In this document: positions 1-8,293 of the stretch, piece by piece | How the letters are laid out: every line of letters begins with the position of its first letter | Numbering within the stretch: position 1 is the stretch's first letter | NCBI GenBank assembly: GCA_965276765.1 | Contig: OZ255627.1 | Span: 4,526,001-4,590,000 of the forward strand | Direction: 5' to 3' | Length of the DNA: 64,000 bases | Origin: G965276765 sp965276765 | GTDB lineage: Bacteria; Actinomycetota; Acidimicrobiia; Acidimicrobiales; Palsa-688 | Translations under genes and position numbers: made by a program | The notes under the pieces: model-generated | What the model saw: only the letters and a program-made list of their open reading frames with translations | Told to the model about the DNA's origin: nothing | The model's database searches: none

Positions 1-319
1 GAGCGGCGATCGTCGAGACGTTGATCGTGCCGGTCCCGTCGCCTCCCGTGCCGCACGTGTCGACCAGGCGGGGATGGATGGCGGCGGGAACAGGGACAGT
101 GACCGACGCCGCGAGCATGGCCCGCACGAGGCCGGTCATCTCCGCCACCGACTCCCCCTTGCAGCGCAGCCCAAAGACAAACGCCGCCACCTGGGCGTGG
201 GTCGCCTCCCCGGCGAAGACCTCGCTCATGGCGGCACCGGCCTCATCGGCGCTGAGCTCCTCCCCGCGCACCAGGCGGGTAAGGATGCCGGGCCACCCTC
301 CCAGGGCGTCGAACGACAG
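1..319 (-). CDS. trpD: anthranilate phosphoribosyltransferase, 5' part (runs off the window)
   Basis: This is the N-terminal ~106 residues of TrpD, which transfers phosphoribosyl from PRPP to anthranilate in tryptophan synthesis. The minus strand reads GGWPGILTRLVRGEEL near the start, then ADEAGAAM and the glycine-rich PRPP loop CGTGGDGTGTINVSTIAA, which is diagnostic for the family. The gene continues past base 1. The reading frame is closed by a TGA at 359-361 and holds no ATG, GTG or TTG before the conserved region. A CTG at 317-319 would give M-SFDALGGWPG, the usual actinobacterial N-terminus, and GAGGCGG lies about 9 nt upstream. The start is therefore probably CTG, which is rare. The gene lies just downstream of whiB on the same strand. 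Confidence 0.85.
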   Translation of the reverse strand, partial: MSFDALGGWPGILTRLVRGEELSADEAGAAMSEVFAGEATHAQVAAFVFGLRCKGESVAEMTGLVRAMLAASVTVPVPAAIHPRLVDTCGTGGDGTGTINVSTIAA

Positions 320-332
320 GGTCGGCGCCGCC

Positions 333-575
333 TCAGGCGGAACGACGACGCTGGCGGATCATGCGCCGGCGCTCGCGCTCGGTCGCCCCGCCCCACACGC
401 CGTCGCGCTCGCGGTTGGCGAGGGCCCAGTCGAGGCAGCTCTCGAGCACGGGACAGGCCCGGCAGATGGCGCGGGCCTCCTCGGCCTCTTCCTCCGACAC
501 GGGATAGAAGATGTCGGGGTCCACGCCGCGGCAGGCGGCCCGCTGCCGCCAGACGGGGGTCTTGGTTTGATTCAC
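333..575 (-). CDS. WhiB-family iron-sulfur transcriptional regulator
   Basis: An 80-residue WhiB-like protein. Four cysteines (C15, C38, C41, C47) form the C-Xn-CxxC-X5-C set that binds a [4Fe-4S] cluster. They are followed by the DGVWGG turn (residues 58-63) and a basic tail (RERRRMIRQRRR) that contacts DNA or the sigma factor. The GTG start at 573-575 is preceded by GAGGA and gives M-NQTKTPVWRQRAACRG; longer frames upstream do not look like WhiB. The family is confined to Actinobacteria and their phages, so this gene is a strong taxonomic marker. Which paralogue (WhiA-G, Wbl) it is cannot be told from sequence alone. It is transcribed toward trpD and away from glpD. Confidence 0.93.
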   Translation of the reverse strand: MNQTKTPVWRQRAACRGVDPDIFYPVSEEEAEEARAICRACPVLESCLDWALANRERDGVWGGATERERRRMIRQRRRSA

Positions 576-719
576 GAAGCTTCCTCGGTCATGCTCGTCG
601 GCCTGCCCCGCGCCGGCGGTTCCCGGTTGGGGCCGCCCGGCTCGGGGGGAACGGCCAGGAACGGCTATTCTGACCGACCGGCTCCCCGGGTGTCTAGGGC
701 CGGCGGGTACGTTTGGCGG
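576..719. promoter_or_regulatory. divergent intergenic region between whiB and glpD
   Basis: This 144-bp gap must hold the promoters of both whiB (leftward) and glpD (rightward). No clear -10/-35 pair or strong palindrome could be picked out, apart from the GAGGA ribosome binding site of whiB. Confidence 0.4.
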
Positions 720-2531
720 GTGACGTGGCGACGGCGGCTCCGGCCCGGCGCGCCGGGTGCCGGCCGCCTCGACCGCACCTCGGCGCTCGCCGCACTGCGA
801 TCCGAGACCTTCGACGTGGTCGTGGTGGGCGGCGGGATCACGGGATGCGGCGTGGCCCTCGACGCGGCGGCGAGGGGGCTGCGGACGGCGCTCGTCGAAG
901 CCGACGACTTCGCGGCGGGTACCTCGTCGAGGTCGTCGAAGCTGGTGCACGGCGGCCTCAGGTACCTCCAGCACGGCGATTATCGCCTGGTCTACGAGGG
1001 CCTGGCCGAACGCCAGCGTCTCTTGAAGAATGCCCCCCACCTGGTACGGCGCCTGCCTTTCCTGATCCCGCTGTTCGGGACGAAGGTCGCCGCCATCGCC
1101 AAGGCCTATTCGAGTGCGCTGTGGATCTACGACCTCACCGGCGGGCTGCGGATCGGCCGCCGGCATCACCGGGTGACCGCCGCCGACGCGCTCCGTCACA
1201 TGCCGGTGCTGCGCCCCGAAGCGCTCGGTGCTGGGTTCGTTTATTGGGACGCCCAGGTCGACGACGCCCGCCTGACCCTCGCGGTGGCCCGCAGTGCGGC
1301 GGCCTGCGGTGCAGTGGTGGTCAATCATTCGGCGGTGAATGGCCTCGTCCGCGGCCCGCAGGGTCGGCTTTCGGGGGTGCGCCTCGCGGACGGCACGGAG
1401 GTCAGGGCGACGGTCGTCGTCAATGCCGGTGGCGTCTGGAGCGGAGAGATCGCCGCCCTGGCCGCCGGCACCGGGGAGATCGGGCTGCGCCCGGCGAAGG
1501 GGGTCCACGTGACGATCCCATCGTCGCGTCTTCCCTGCGATCGGGCCATCGTGTTGCCGGTCCCCGGCGAGCGTCGCTCGGTGTTCGTGGTCCCGTGGGA
1601 CGCGAGCGGCGCGACGCCGGGCGGCAGCAGGGGTCGGTGGACCTATGTCGGCACGACCGACACCGACTACGAGGGCCCGCTCGACGATCCGCGCGCCACG
1701 GCCGAGGACGTCGACGACCTCCTTGCCGCGGTCAATGCCTGGACGACGGCCGGGTTGACGGCCGTGGACGTATCGGCCACATGGGCCGGTCTGCGGCCGC
1801 TGGTCAGCGGGGAGCCGGACGCCAAGACGGCCGACCTGTCCCGGCGGCATCGGGTAACGGTGTCGGACACCGGACTGGTGACTGTGACCGGAGGGAAGCT
1901 GACGACATACCGGAAGATGGCCGCCGACGCCGTGGACGAGGTCGTCGGGCTGCTGGGCCGACGACGGTGCCCGTCGCCGACCCGCCGACTTGTGCTCGTT
2001 GGCGGCGAGCCCCCGCCCACCGGAGCCAGACCGCCCGCCGGCGGCCCCCCGCCGGCCAGGCCCCGTGGCCTCCTCGGAGTTCGGAGCGTCAGGGATCATC
2101 TCGTGGGCCGCTACGGCTCCGAGGCGCCGGCCGTGGCCGCCATCGCCGACGAGTCCGATGACCTGGCCTCAGCACTCGTGCTCGGCCTGCCCTACCTGAG
2201 GGCGGAGGCCGTCTTCGCCGTCCGCCACGAGATGGCCCTCAGCGTCATGGACGTGCTGGCCCGCAGGACCCGTTGCCTCATCCTCGACCATGCCGCCACC
2301 GTCGCGGCCGCGCCGGCGGTGGCCCGGCTCATCGGCGCGGAGCTGGGCTGGTCCGACGAGGCCATCGGAGCCGAGACGGCAGCGTTCCTCTCCGCCGCCG
2401 TCGCCGGTGACCCGGTGACGGCCGGCTCGAGAGCCGAGGCCGCGCTCCGCGTCGCCCCAGGGTCCGACGCTTCGGCCGGCGCCGCCCCGACCCCCGGCAC
2501 CACCGCCCATCCCGGTGAGGTCGGCCGGTGA
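720..2531 (+). CDS. glpD: FAD-dependent glycerol-3-phosphate dehydrogenase
   Basis: Oxidises glycerol-3-phosphate to dihydroxyacetone phosphate at the membrane and passes electrons to quinone. About 603 residues, the usual GlpD size. The Rossmann FAD motif VVVGGGITGCGVALDAA lies near residues 38-54, followed by the family signature SSRSSKLVHGGLRYLQ. Further motifs are the GKLTTYRKMA segment near residue 395 and an alpha-helical C-terminal domain. The GTG at 720 is chosen because it gives a short lead-in to the FAD fold; the open frame continues upstream without family similarity. The stop overlaps the next start by 4 bp (GTGA), so glpD and the FAD oxidase are probably co-translated. Confidence 0.92.
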   Translation: MTWRRRLRPGAPGAGRLDRTSALAALRSETFDVVVVGGGITGCGVALDAAARGLRTALVEADDFAAGTSSRSSKLVHGGLRYLQHGDYRLVYEGLAERQRLLKNAPHLVRRLPFLIPLFGTKVAAIAKAYSSALWIYDLTGGLRIGRRHHRVTAADALRHMPVLRPEALGAGFVYWDAQVDDARLTLAVARSAAACGAVVVNHSAVNGLVRGPQGRLSGVRLADGTEVRATVVVNAGGVWSGEIAALAAGTGEIGLRPAKGVHVTIPSSRLPCDRAIVLPVPGERRSVFVVPWDASGATPGGSRGRWTYVGTTDTDYEGPLDDPRATAEDVDDLLAAVNAWTTAGLTAVDVSATWAGLRPLVSGEPDAKTADLSRRHRVTVSDTGLVTVTGGKLTTYRKMAADAVDEVVGLLGRRRCPSPTRRLVLVGGEPPPTGARPPAGGPPPARPRGLLGVRSVRDHLVGRYGSEAPAVAAIADESDDLASALVLGLPYLRAEAVFAVRHEMALSVMDVLARRTRCLILDHAATVAAAPAVARLIGAELGWSDEAIGAETAAFLSAAVAGDPVTAGSRAEAALRVAPGSDASAGAAPTPGTTAHPGEVGR

Positions 2532-4036
2532 GCGCGGGACCGGGTCACCCCGAGCCTGCGGTCGAGCTCGGGTGTTCGCCGGCCGACGCCTCGTCGCGGC
2601 TCGCGGCCGAGGTGGCCATCGACGACCGGGTGATCGACCGGCTGGCCGGCGTCTGTGCGACCGTCGACACCTCCATCGACGCCAGGGTGGCTGCGGGCCG
2701 CGACTGGTGGCCGATCGGCGCGACGTGGGCCCTCGCCGGATCGGTCCCTGCCATCGCCGGCGCCGTCGTGACCCCTTCGTCGGCGGATGAGGTCGCGACG
2801 ATCCTCGCTGTCTGCAACGACGCCGGCGTCGCGGTCACACCGGCAGCCGGGCGGAGCGGGGTCTGCGGTGGCAGCGTCCCGATCCACGGGGGCGTCTCGC
2901 TCGACTTGACCGGGATGGCCGGCATCGTCGATGTCGACGACACCAACCTCGTCGTGGCCGTGCAGCCCGGCACCTGGGGGATGAACTTCGAGGAGCGGCT
3001 CAGGATCGACCACGGGCTCACCACGGGACACTGGCCACAGTCGATCGCCATCTCGACGGTCGGCGGCTGGCTGGCGTGCCGGGGGGCGGGGCAGTACTCC
3101 ACGCGTTACGGCAAGGTCGAGGACATGGTCGTCGGTTTGGAAGTCGCGCTCGCCGACGGGCGGTTGATCCAAACCGGCACCGGCGCCCCGAGGGCGGCCA
3201 TGGGGCCGGAGCTCACCCAGGTCTTCTTGGGTAGTGAGGGCACCCTCGGCGTGATCACCGAGGCCCACGTCCTGGCCCACCCCCTGCCGCGAGTCGAACG
3301 GCGCCTGGCGTGGGCATTCGACGACTTTCACGCTGGCCTCGAGGCCTGCCGACGGATCCTTCGCCGGGACGCCACGCCCGCCGTTGTGCGCCTCTACGAC
3401 GAGGCAGAGACCGGTCGCCACTTCGACGGCGTGGCAGGCTGCGCCCTGATCGTGTTGGACGAGGGTGAAGCCGCGATCGTCGACGCCACGATGAGGATCG
3501 TGTCCGAGGAGTGCTCGTCGGCGGCCGCGCTCGGTCCCGGACCCGTCGATACCTGGTTCGCCCACCGCAACGAGGTCCCTTCGCTCGGCGCGCTCGCCAC
3601 GGCCGGCATCGTCGCCGACACCATCGAGGTGGCGGCGGCGTGGCGCTCCCTGCCGGCGCTCCATGCCGAGGTCGTCGCCGATGTGGCCACCGTCGAAGGC
3701 ACACTCGCCGTCTCCGCCCACCAGTCCCACGCCTATCCTAACGGGGCGTGCCTGTACTTCAGCTTCGGCGGACGGCCCCAGGGAGATGCACCCGGCGCCG
3801 GTGAGGCCTATTACACCGCCGTGTGGGACGCGGTGATGGGAGCGGTTCTTCGCCACGGCGGCGCCATCTCGCACCATCACGGGATCGGCATCAACCGAGC
3901 CCGGTACCTGCGACCGGCCATGGGGACGGCCTTTGACGTCCTCGTCGCCATCAAGGCCGCGCTCGACCCTCGCGGCATCCTCAACCCGGGCAAGCTCGGC
4001 CTCCCCTCCCCGTTCGCAGCTCCTCCGTGGCCTTGA
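2528..4036 (+). CDS. FAD-linked oxidase, alkyl-DHAP-synthase-like
   Basis: A 502-residue FAD-binding protein of the PCMH/vanillyl-alcohol oxidase fold. The N-terminal half carries the FAD-contacting stretches VTPAAGRSGVCGG and AISTVGGWLACRGAGQYSTRYG. The C-terminal half has the GGAISHHHGIGINRARYL motif, whose histidines match alkyldihydroxyacetonephosphate synthase (AGPS), and ends with the family tail DPRGILNPGKLG. AGPS makes the ether bond of ether lipids from acyl-DHAP; related FAD oxidases act on 2-hydroxyacids. Between glpD (which makes DHAP) and a glycerol-kinase-like gene, an AGPS-type role on DHAP esters is attractive but is inference. D-lactate or glycolate oxidase activity is the main alternative. 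Confidence 0.82.
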   Translation: MSAGPGHPEPAVELGCSPADASSRLAAEVAIDDRVIDRLAGVCATVDTSIDARVAAGRDWWPIGATWALAGSVPAIAGAVVTPSSADEVATILAVCNDAGVAVTPAAGRSGVCGGSVPIHGGVSLDLTGMAGIVDVDDTNLVVAVQPGTWGMNFEERLRIDHGLTTGHWPQSIAISTVGGWLACRGAGQYSTRYGKVEDMVVGLEVALADGRLIQTGTGAPRAAMGPELTQVFLGSEGTLGVITEAHVLAHPLPRVERRLAWAFDDFHAGLEACRRILRRDATPAVVRLYDEAETGRHFDGVAGCALIVLDEGEAAIVDATMRIVSEECSSAAALGPGPVDTWFAHRNEVPSLGALATAGIVADTIEVAAAWRSLPALHAEVVADVATVEGTLAVSAHQSHAYPNGACLYFSFGGRPQGDAPGAGEAYYTAVWDAVMGAVLRHGGAISHHHGIGINRARYLRPAMGTAFDVLVAIKAALDPRGILNPGKLGLPSPFAAPPWP

Positions 4037-4129
4037 AGCCGGGCCGGTGCGGCGAGGGCGGCCCGACCGGTCGGCGCACTCGAAGGTAGGCTCGCCGGTC
4101 AACGCCCGTTCTCCGGCTGGGAGGTCATC

Positions 4130-5584
4130 ATCAGCATCCTCGTCGTCGATGTGGGCACGAGCAGCGTGCGCGCCGGGGTAGTCAGGCCCGACGGCGAGGT
4201 CGTGGCGGTTGCACCCCGCCCCACGCCACCGTCGTTTCCTTTCCCCGGCCTGGTCGAATTCGACGCCGATGCCGTGGCCGTCGCCGTCATCGAGGCCGCC
4301 ACGGAGGCGCTGGCCAAGGCCGGACCCGTCGATGCCGTCGGCATCGCCACCCAACGCGCCTCGGCCGTGGCCTGGAACCCGACAACCGGTCGGGCCCTCG
4401 GCCCCGCGGTCGGCTGGCAGGATCTGAGGACGGCGGGAACCTGTCTCGAGCTGCAGGCCGAAGGGCTCCGCCTCTCGCCGAGCGAGTCGGCGACCAAGTA
4501 CGCCTGGCTCCTCGACACCTACGACCCGGGCCGGTCGGCAGGCACCCTGCTCGGCACCGTCGATACCTGGGTCGCCTGGCACCTCTCCGTTGGGCACCTC
4601 CACGTGACCGACCCGGGCAACGCCGGCGTCACCGGTCTCCTCGGGAGGGAGGGGACGGCATGGCGGACCGACCTGCTCGAGCGCCTCGCCATCCCCGTCG
4701 ACGCCGTACCCAGCATCGTCGAATCGTCGGGCCGGATCGGTGAGGCCACCGCCCTGCCGGGTTCACCGCCGATCTGCGGGATCGCCGGAGATCAGCAGGC
4801 GTCGCTCATCGGCCAGAGCTGCACGAGACCGGGGTTGACCAAGGCCACCTTCGGGACCGGCGCCATGCTCGATGCCTGCGTCGGGTCCCGTCCAGAGTTC
4901 GCCACCAGGGGTGCGGGGGGCTGCTTCCCGATCGTCGCCTGGTCGAGGGGTGGCACCACGACGTGGGGAATCGAGGCCATCATGCTCGCCGCCGGCAGCG
5001 CCGTCGACTGGCTGGTGGACGACCTCGAGGTGCTGGCGTCGCCGGAGGAGTCGGCCGCCGTCGCGGCGCGCTGCGACGACACCGGCGGCGTCGTCATGGT
5101 CCCCGCCCTCTCCGGTCTCGGAACCCCGGCGTGGGACTTCGGCGCACGCGGCGCCCTTCTCGGAGTAGCCAGAGGGGCCGGCCGACCCCAGCTCGTCAGG
5201 GCCGTGCTGGAAGGGGTGGCGCACCGCGGCGCCGACCTGCTCGAAGCGGCCGAGACCGATACCGGGGCTGCGGCCGCCGGGCACCCCGTCGCCAGCCTCC
5301 GCATCGACGGCGGCATGAGCGCCAATCCCGTCTTCGTCCAGGCGCTCGCCGATGCGTGCGCGCGACCGGTCGAGATCTCATCGCACCTGGAGGCCACCAC
5401 CCTGGGCGCCGGCTACCTGGCCGGACTGGCCGTCGGGACCTGGGCGGACGAAGACGAGATCGCCGACGCCTGGGCGCCGCGAGCCGTTGTCGAACCGGCC
5501 GGCGAGTCCGATCGGGAACGATGGCGCGCGTCGCTCGAGCGGGCCAAGGCGTGGTACCCCGAGCTCACCGCCGTGCAGTTCTGA
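4130..5584 (+). CDS. FGGY-family carbohydrate kinase, glycerol-kinase-like
   Basis: Phosphorylates a polyol or sugar with ATP. The N-terminal phosphate-1 motif ILVVDVGTSSVRAG is intact. It is followed by GIATQRASAVAW and VGWQDLRT, comparable with the GlpK NQRETTVVWD and WQDRRT blocks, then IAGDQQASLIGQ and FGTGAMLDA. The C-terminal half has GLGTPAWDFGARGALLG and LRIDGGMSAN. The pattern is closer to glycerol kinase than to xylulokinase, and glpD is in the same operon. The first canonical start (GTG 4151) would remove the catalytic-site VVD strand. The frame upstream contains only ATC codons (4127, 4130) after GGGAGG (4119-4124), back to the in-frame stop of the previous gene. The start given here is thus provisional. 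Confidence 0.8.
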   Translation: MSILVVDVGTSSVRAGVVRPDGEVVAVAPRPTPPSFPFPGLVEFDADAVAVAVIEAATEALAKAGPVDAVGIATQRASAVAWNPTTGRALGPAVGWQDLRTAGTCLELQAEGLRLSPSESATKYAWLLDTYDPGRSAGTLLGTVDTWVAWHLSVGHLHVTDPGNAGVTGLLGREGTAWRTDLLERLAIPVDAVPSIVESSGRIGEATALPGSPPICGIAGDQQASLIGQSCTRPGLTKATFGTGAMLDACVGSRPEFATRGAGGCFPIVAWSRGGTTTWGIEAIMLAAGSAVDWLVDDLEVLASPEESAAVAARCDDTGGVVMVPALSGLGTPAWDFGARGALLGVARGAGRPQLVRAVLEGVAHRGADLLEAAETDTGAAAAGHPVASLRIDGGMSANPVFVQALADACARPVEISSHLEATTLGAGYLAGLAVGTWADEDEIADAWAPRAVVEPAGESDRERWRASLERAKAWYPELTAVQF

Positions 5585-5597
5585 GCAGAGCCAAAAG

Positions 5598-6416
5598 ATG
5601 CCCGACCCTTCCCCGACGCCCCCGAGTCGACCGACCAACGAACCGGTCGGCCCGGCCGGAGACGTGGCGCGGACCCTGGCCGCCGTGCGCTCCCAACTCG
5701 TCCACGTGGAGCAGCTGGTCGTCGCCGACGCTAGCAACGACACCGAAGCGGGGAGCGAAGCGCCCGGTTGGCTCCGGCCCGGCGAGGGAGAGGAGCGCTG
5801 GCCCGTCGCCGTCGCCGTGGTGGTCGTCATCGCCTTGCAGGTGGCCCTCCCCACCCGCCTCGACATCGGTCCCGCTTGGCTGCTGCCGGCCCTCGAGGCC
5901 GCCCTCCTTATCGGGCTGACCGCAGCCAACCCGCGCCACATCGACCGGCGCTCAGCGGTGCTGCGGGCCCTGAGCGTGGGGCTGATCGCCGTGATCTCCA
6001 TCGCCAATGGGTGGTCGTCCTACGAGCTGATCCGAGGGCTGATCACCGGCACCACGGGCCAGCACGCCGGGCCGCTGCTCGCCGGCGGCGGCAGCGTCTA
6101 TCTGACGAACATCATCGTGTTCGGCCTGTGGTTCTCGGAGTGGGACCGGGGCGGGCCGGCGGCGAGAGCGCTCGGTGAACGCCCCTATCCCGACTTCCTG
6201 TTCCCCCAGATGACCCAGGCCCACCTCGCCCCCCACGACTGGCGGCCGACGTTCGCCGACTACCTCTACGTGTCCTACACCAATGCGACGGCCTTCAGCC
6301 CTACCGACACCATGCCGCTCACCCGTTGGGCCAAGACGCTCATGCTCATCCAGTCGGCGATCGCCCTCACGACCGTGGGCCTCGTCATCGCCAGGGCCGT
6401 CAACGTCTTCAAGTAA
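5598..6416 (+). CDS. multi-pass membrane protein of unknown function (possibly DUF1345-like)
   Basis: 272 residues. A polar, proline-rich N-terminus of about 75 residues is followed by several hydrophobic segments: WPVAVAVVVVIALQVALP, LLPALEAALLIGLTAA, LSVGLIAVISIANGW, a segment around YLTNIIVFGLWF, and the C-terminal LIQSAIALTTVGLVIARAV. The motif FSPTDTMPLTRWAK before the last segment resembles DUF1345 proteins, which carry a similar loop, but this is a weak match. It starts 13 bp after the kinase stop and is probably the last gene of the glycerol operon. No catalytic residues are recognisable. Confidence 0.65.
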   Translation: MPDPSPTPPSRPTNEPVGPAGDVARTLAAVRSQLVHVEQLVVADASNDTEAGSEAPGWLRPGEGEERWPVAVAVVVVIALQVALPTRLDIGPAWLLPALEAALLIGLTAANPRHIDRRSAVLRALSVGLIAVISIANGWSSYELIRGLITGTTGQHAGPLLAGGGSVYLTNIIVFGLWFSEWDRGGPAARALGERPYPDFLFPQMTQAHLAPHDWRPTFADYLYVSYTNATAFSPTDTMPLTRWAKTLMLIQSAIALTTVGLVIARAVNVFK

Positions 6417-6439
6417 CTGAATCTTCAAGTAACTGAATC
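6408..6439. repeat. 16-bp perfect tandem duplication across a stop codon
   Basis: TTCAAGTAACTGAATC occurs twice back to back (6408-6423, 6424-6439). The first copy holds the TAA stop of the membrane-protein gene and the second fills the space before the convergent oxidoreductase stop at 6441. It ends the coding sequence in the same place with or without the second copy. Confidence 0.95.
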
Positions 6440-6440
6440 G

Positions 6441-7919
6441 TCAGATCGCAGATCTGGACTCGAGCAGACGGAGCCACACCTCGCTGACCGTCGGATAGGA
6501 GGGCACCGCATGCCAGAGCTGCGAGAGCGGCACCCGCCCGACGACGGCGATCGTGGCGGCGTGCACGAGCTCGGCCACCTCGGGACCCACGAAGGCAGCG
6601 CCGATGAGGGTGTCGCTGGCCCGGTCCACGACAAGCTTGGCCCGGCCGGTGTAGCCGTCGCGCAGGAGCACGGCGCCGGCGATCGAGCCGAGGTCGTACT
6701 CGATGGTCTCGACATCGATCCCCTTGTCCCTCGCGCCCGCCTCGGTGAGGCCCACCGAAGCGACCTGCGGATCACAGAAGACGACGGCCGGCACCATGCC
6801 GTGGTCGGCGATGTCGGTGAAGCGCGGGCCTTCGATCGAGCGGTCCTCGACCCGGGCCGCGATGACGTCTCCAGCGATGCGGCCCTGGTACTTGCCCATG
6901 TGGGTCAGTAGGGCCCGCCCGCAGATGTCGCCGATGGCGTAGAGCCACCCACCGCCGACGCCGACGACCTCCATGTGGTCATCGGTGGTGATGAAGCCGT
7001 GCGACTCGTCGACGTCGACACCGACGGTGTCGAGCCCGATGTCGGTCGATCCCGGCGTGCGTCCTGCCGCCACGACGATCTCGTCGACCTCGATGCTGCG
7101 TCCGCCTGCGGTCACGGTCACAGGGCCGCCGTGGACGTGACCCTCGCCGGTGTCATCGACATCGGGACGCTCGACCGAGTCGAGGGGCGTGGCGACCTGC
7201 ACGTCGATGCCGACCTCTTTGAAGTGGGCGCCGACCAGCTCGCCGGCCATGGGTTCGAGGGTGGAGAGGAGCGCCGGGGCCGGTTCGATCATGGTGAGCT
7301 CCTCGACGCCGAGGCCCTTGAGCCACGTGGCGGACTCGCAGGCGACGACCCCGCCGCCGATGACAGCCACCCGCCGCGGGACCTCGTGGAGGTTGGTGAC
7401 GTCGCGCGACGTCCAGGGCCTGGCTTCCCGCAGGCCCGGCACGGGCGGGACCGAGGCCGTGGTCCCGGTAGCGACGATCACGGCGTGGCGGGCGTGCAGC
7501 GTCCGGATCGAGCCGTCCGAAGCGGTGACCGCAACCGTCTTCTCGCCGGCGATGCGACCCCATCCTCTGACCACGTCGATGTTGACACTGTTGGCCCACT
7601 GCACCTGCGACGAGTCGTCGTGGTTGCTCGTGAAGGAGTCTCGCCGGGCCAGGACGGCCGGCACGTCGAGGGAACCGCTGAGCATGCCGGCGACGCCGGG
7701 GAGAGCGCGGGCCGCGCCGAGTAGCTCGACCGGTCTGAGCAGGGCCTTGCTCGGCATGCACGCCCAGTAGGAACACTCGCCGCCGACGAGGGCCGCCTCG
7801 ACGATGACGGCGGTCCTGTCGGTGCCCTGGATGGCGTACTGGGCGCCGTTCTCACCGGGGGGGCCGCCGCCGATGACGACCACGTCCCAGGTATCGGCGG
7901 ATTGCTCGTTGTCGGCCAT
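6441..7919 (-). CDS. class I pyridine nucleotide-disulfide oxidoreductase
   Basis: A 492-residue flavoprotein related to dihydrolipoamide dehydrogenase and mercuric reductase. The FAD motif VVVIGGGPPGENGAQYA is at the N-terminus, followed by the redox-active CSYWAC (CX4C) pair within GGECSYWACMPSKALLRP. Next come the NAD(P)H Rossmann motif VAVIGGGVVACESATWL and the second FAD block LYAIGDICGRALLTHMGKYQG. The C-terminal dimer domain lacks the HxxxxE pair typical of lipoamide dehydrogenase (it reads LWHAVPSYPTVSE, so a histidine and glutamate are present in altered spacing). The substrate is unknown. ATG 7919 is preferred over an upstream start at 7943 because it sits right before the fold. Divergent from the EthD gene. 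Confidence 0.87.
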   Translation of the reverse strand: MADNEQSADTWDVVVIGGGPPGENGAQYAIQGTDRTAVIVEAALVGGECSYWACMPSKALLRPVELLGAARALPGVAGMLSGSLDVPAVLARRDSFTSNHDDSSQVQWANSVNIDVVRGWGRIAGEKTVAVTASDGSIRTLHARHAVIVATGTTASVPPVPGLREARPWTSRDVTNLHEVPRRVAVIGGGVVACESATWLKGLGVEELTMIEPAPALLSTLEPMAGELVGAHFKEVGIDVQVATPLDSVERPDVDDTGEGHVHGGPVTVTAGGRSIEVDEIVVAAGRTPGSTDIGLDTVGVDVDESHGFITTDDHMEVVGVGGGWLYAIGDICGRALLTHMGKYQGRIAGDVIAARVEDRSIEGPRFTDIADHGMVPAVVFCDPQVASVGLTEAGARDKGIDVETIEYDLGSIAGAVLLRDGYTGRAKLVVDRASDTLIGAAFVGPEVAELVHAATIAVVGRVPLSQLWHAVPSYPTVSEVWLRLLESRSAI

Positions 7920-7978
7920 GAGACCGAATGTACCGACCGCCATGGCTGAGACCGGGCGGCGAAGGGTAGATACAGGAC

Positions 7979-8293
7979 ATGACCGTGAAACTGACCGTCG
8001 TTTACGACAACCCGACCGACCCGGCCGCCTTCGAGAAGCATTACGCCAACGAGCACATGAACCTGGCCGCCAAGGTCCCGGACGTCCAGAAGGTGGAGAC
8101 GGCGAAGGTGTTCCCCAAGGAGGACGGGAGCCCCACGCCGGCGTATCGCACGGCGGACCTGTACTTCGCCGACTACGACACCGCCTCCGCCGCTCTGGCC
8201 ACGTCGCAGGGCCAGGCCCTCATCGCGGACATCACGACGCTCGCAACCGGTGGGGTGAGCCTGCTTCTCTCCGACATCGAGATCAGCAGCTAA
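7979..8293 (+). CDS. EthD-domain protein
   Basis: 104 residues, the normal size for the small dimeric ferredoxin-like EthD family. It starts with VKLTVVYDNPTDPAAFEKHYANEHM, the conserved YxxPxDPxxFxxHYxxxH pattern. Members help degrade ethers or aromatic compounds, or act as small oxygenase-like proteins, and their exact reactions are mostly unknown. It diverges from the disulfide oxidoreductase, and its last 4 bp overlap the convergent ligD polymerase stop. No partner gene points to a substrate. Confidence 0.8.
   Translation: MTVKLTVVYDNPTDPAAFEKHYANEHMNLAAKVPDVQKVETAKVFPKEDGSPTPAYRTADLYFADYDTASAALATSQGQALIADITTLATGGVSLLLSDIEISS

Noticed and set aside
713..2161. Long open frame overlapping glpD in another phase
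   Set aside because: It is a GC-bias shadow: arginine/proline/glycine-rich with no domain, while the glpD frame carries all family motifs.
4034..4036. TGA recoding or selenocysteine between the FAD oxidase and FGGY kinase
   Set aside because: TGA ends many genes here normally, the previous protein is complete at this stop, and no SECIS-like hairpin was noticed.
2192..4603. 803-codon minus-strand frame opposite the FAD oxidase and kinase
   Set aside because: Low-complexity antisense shadow; both sense genes have complete motifs.
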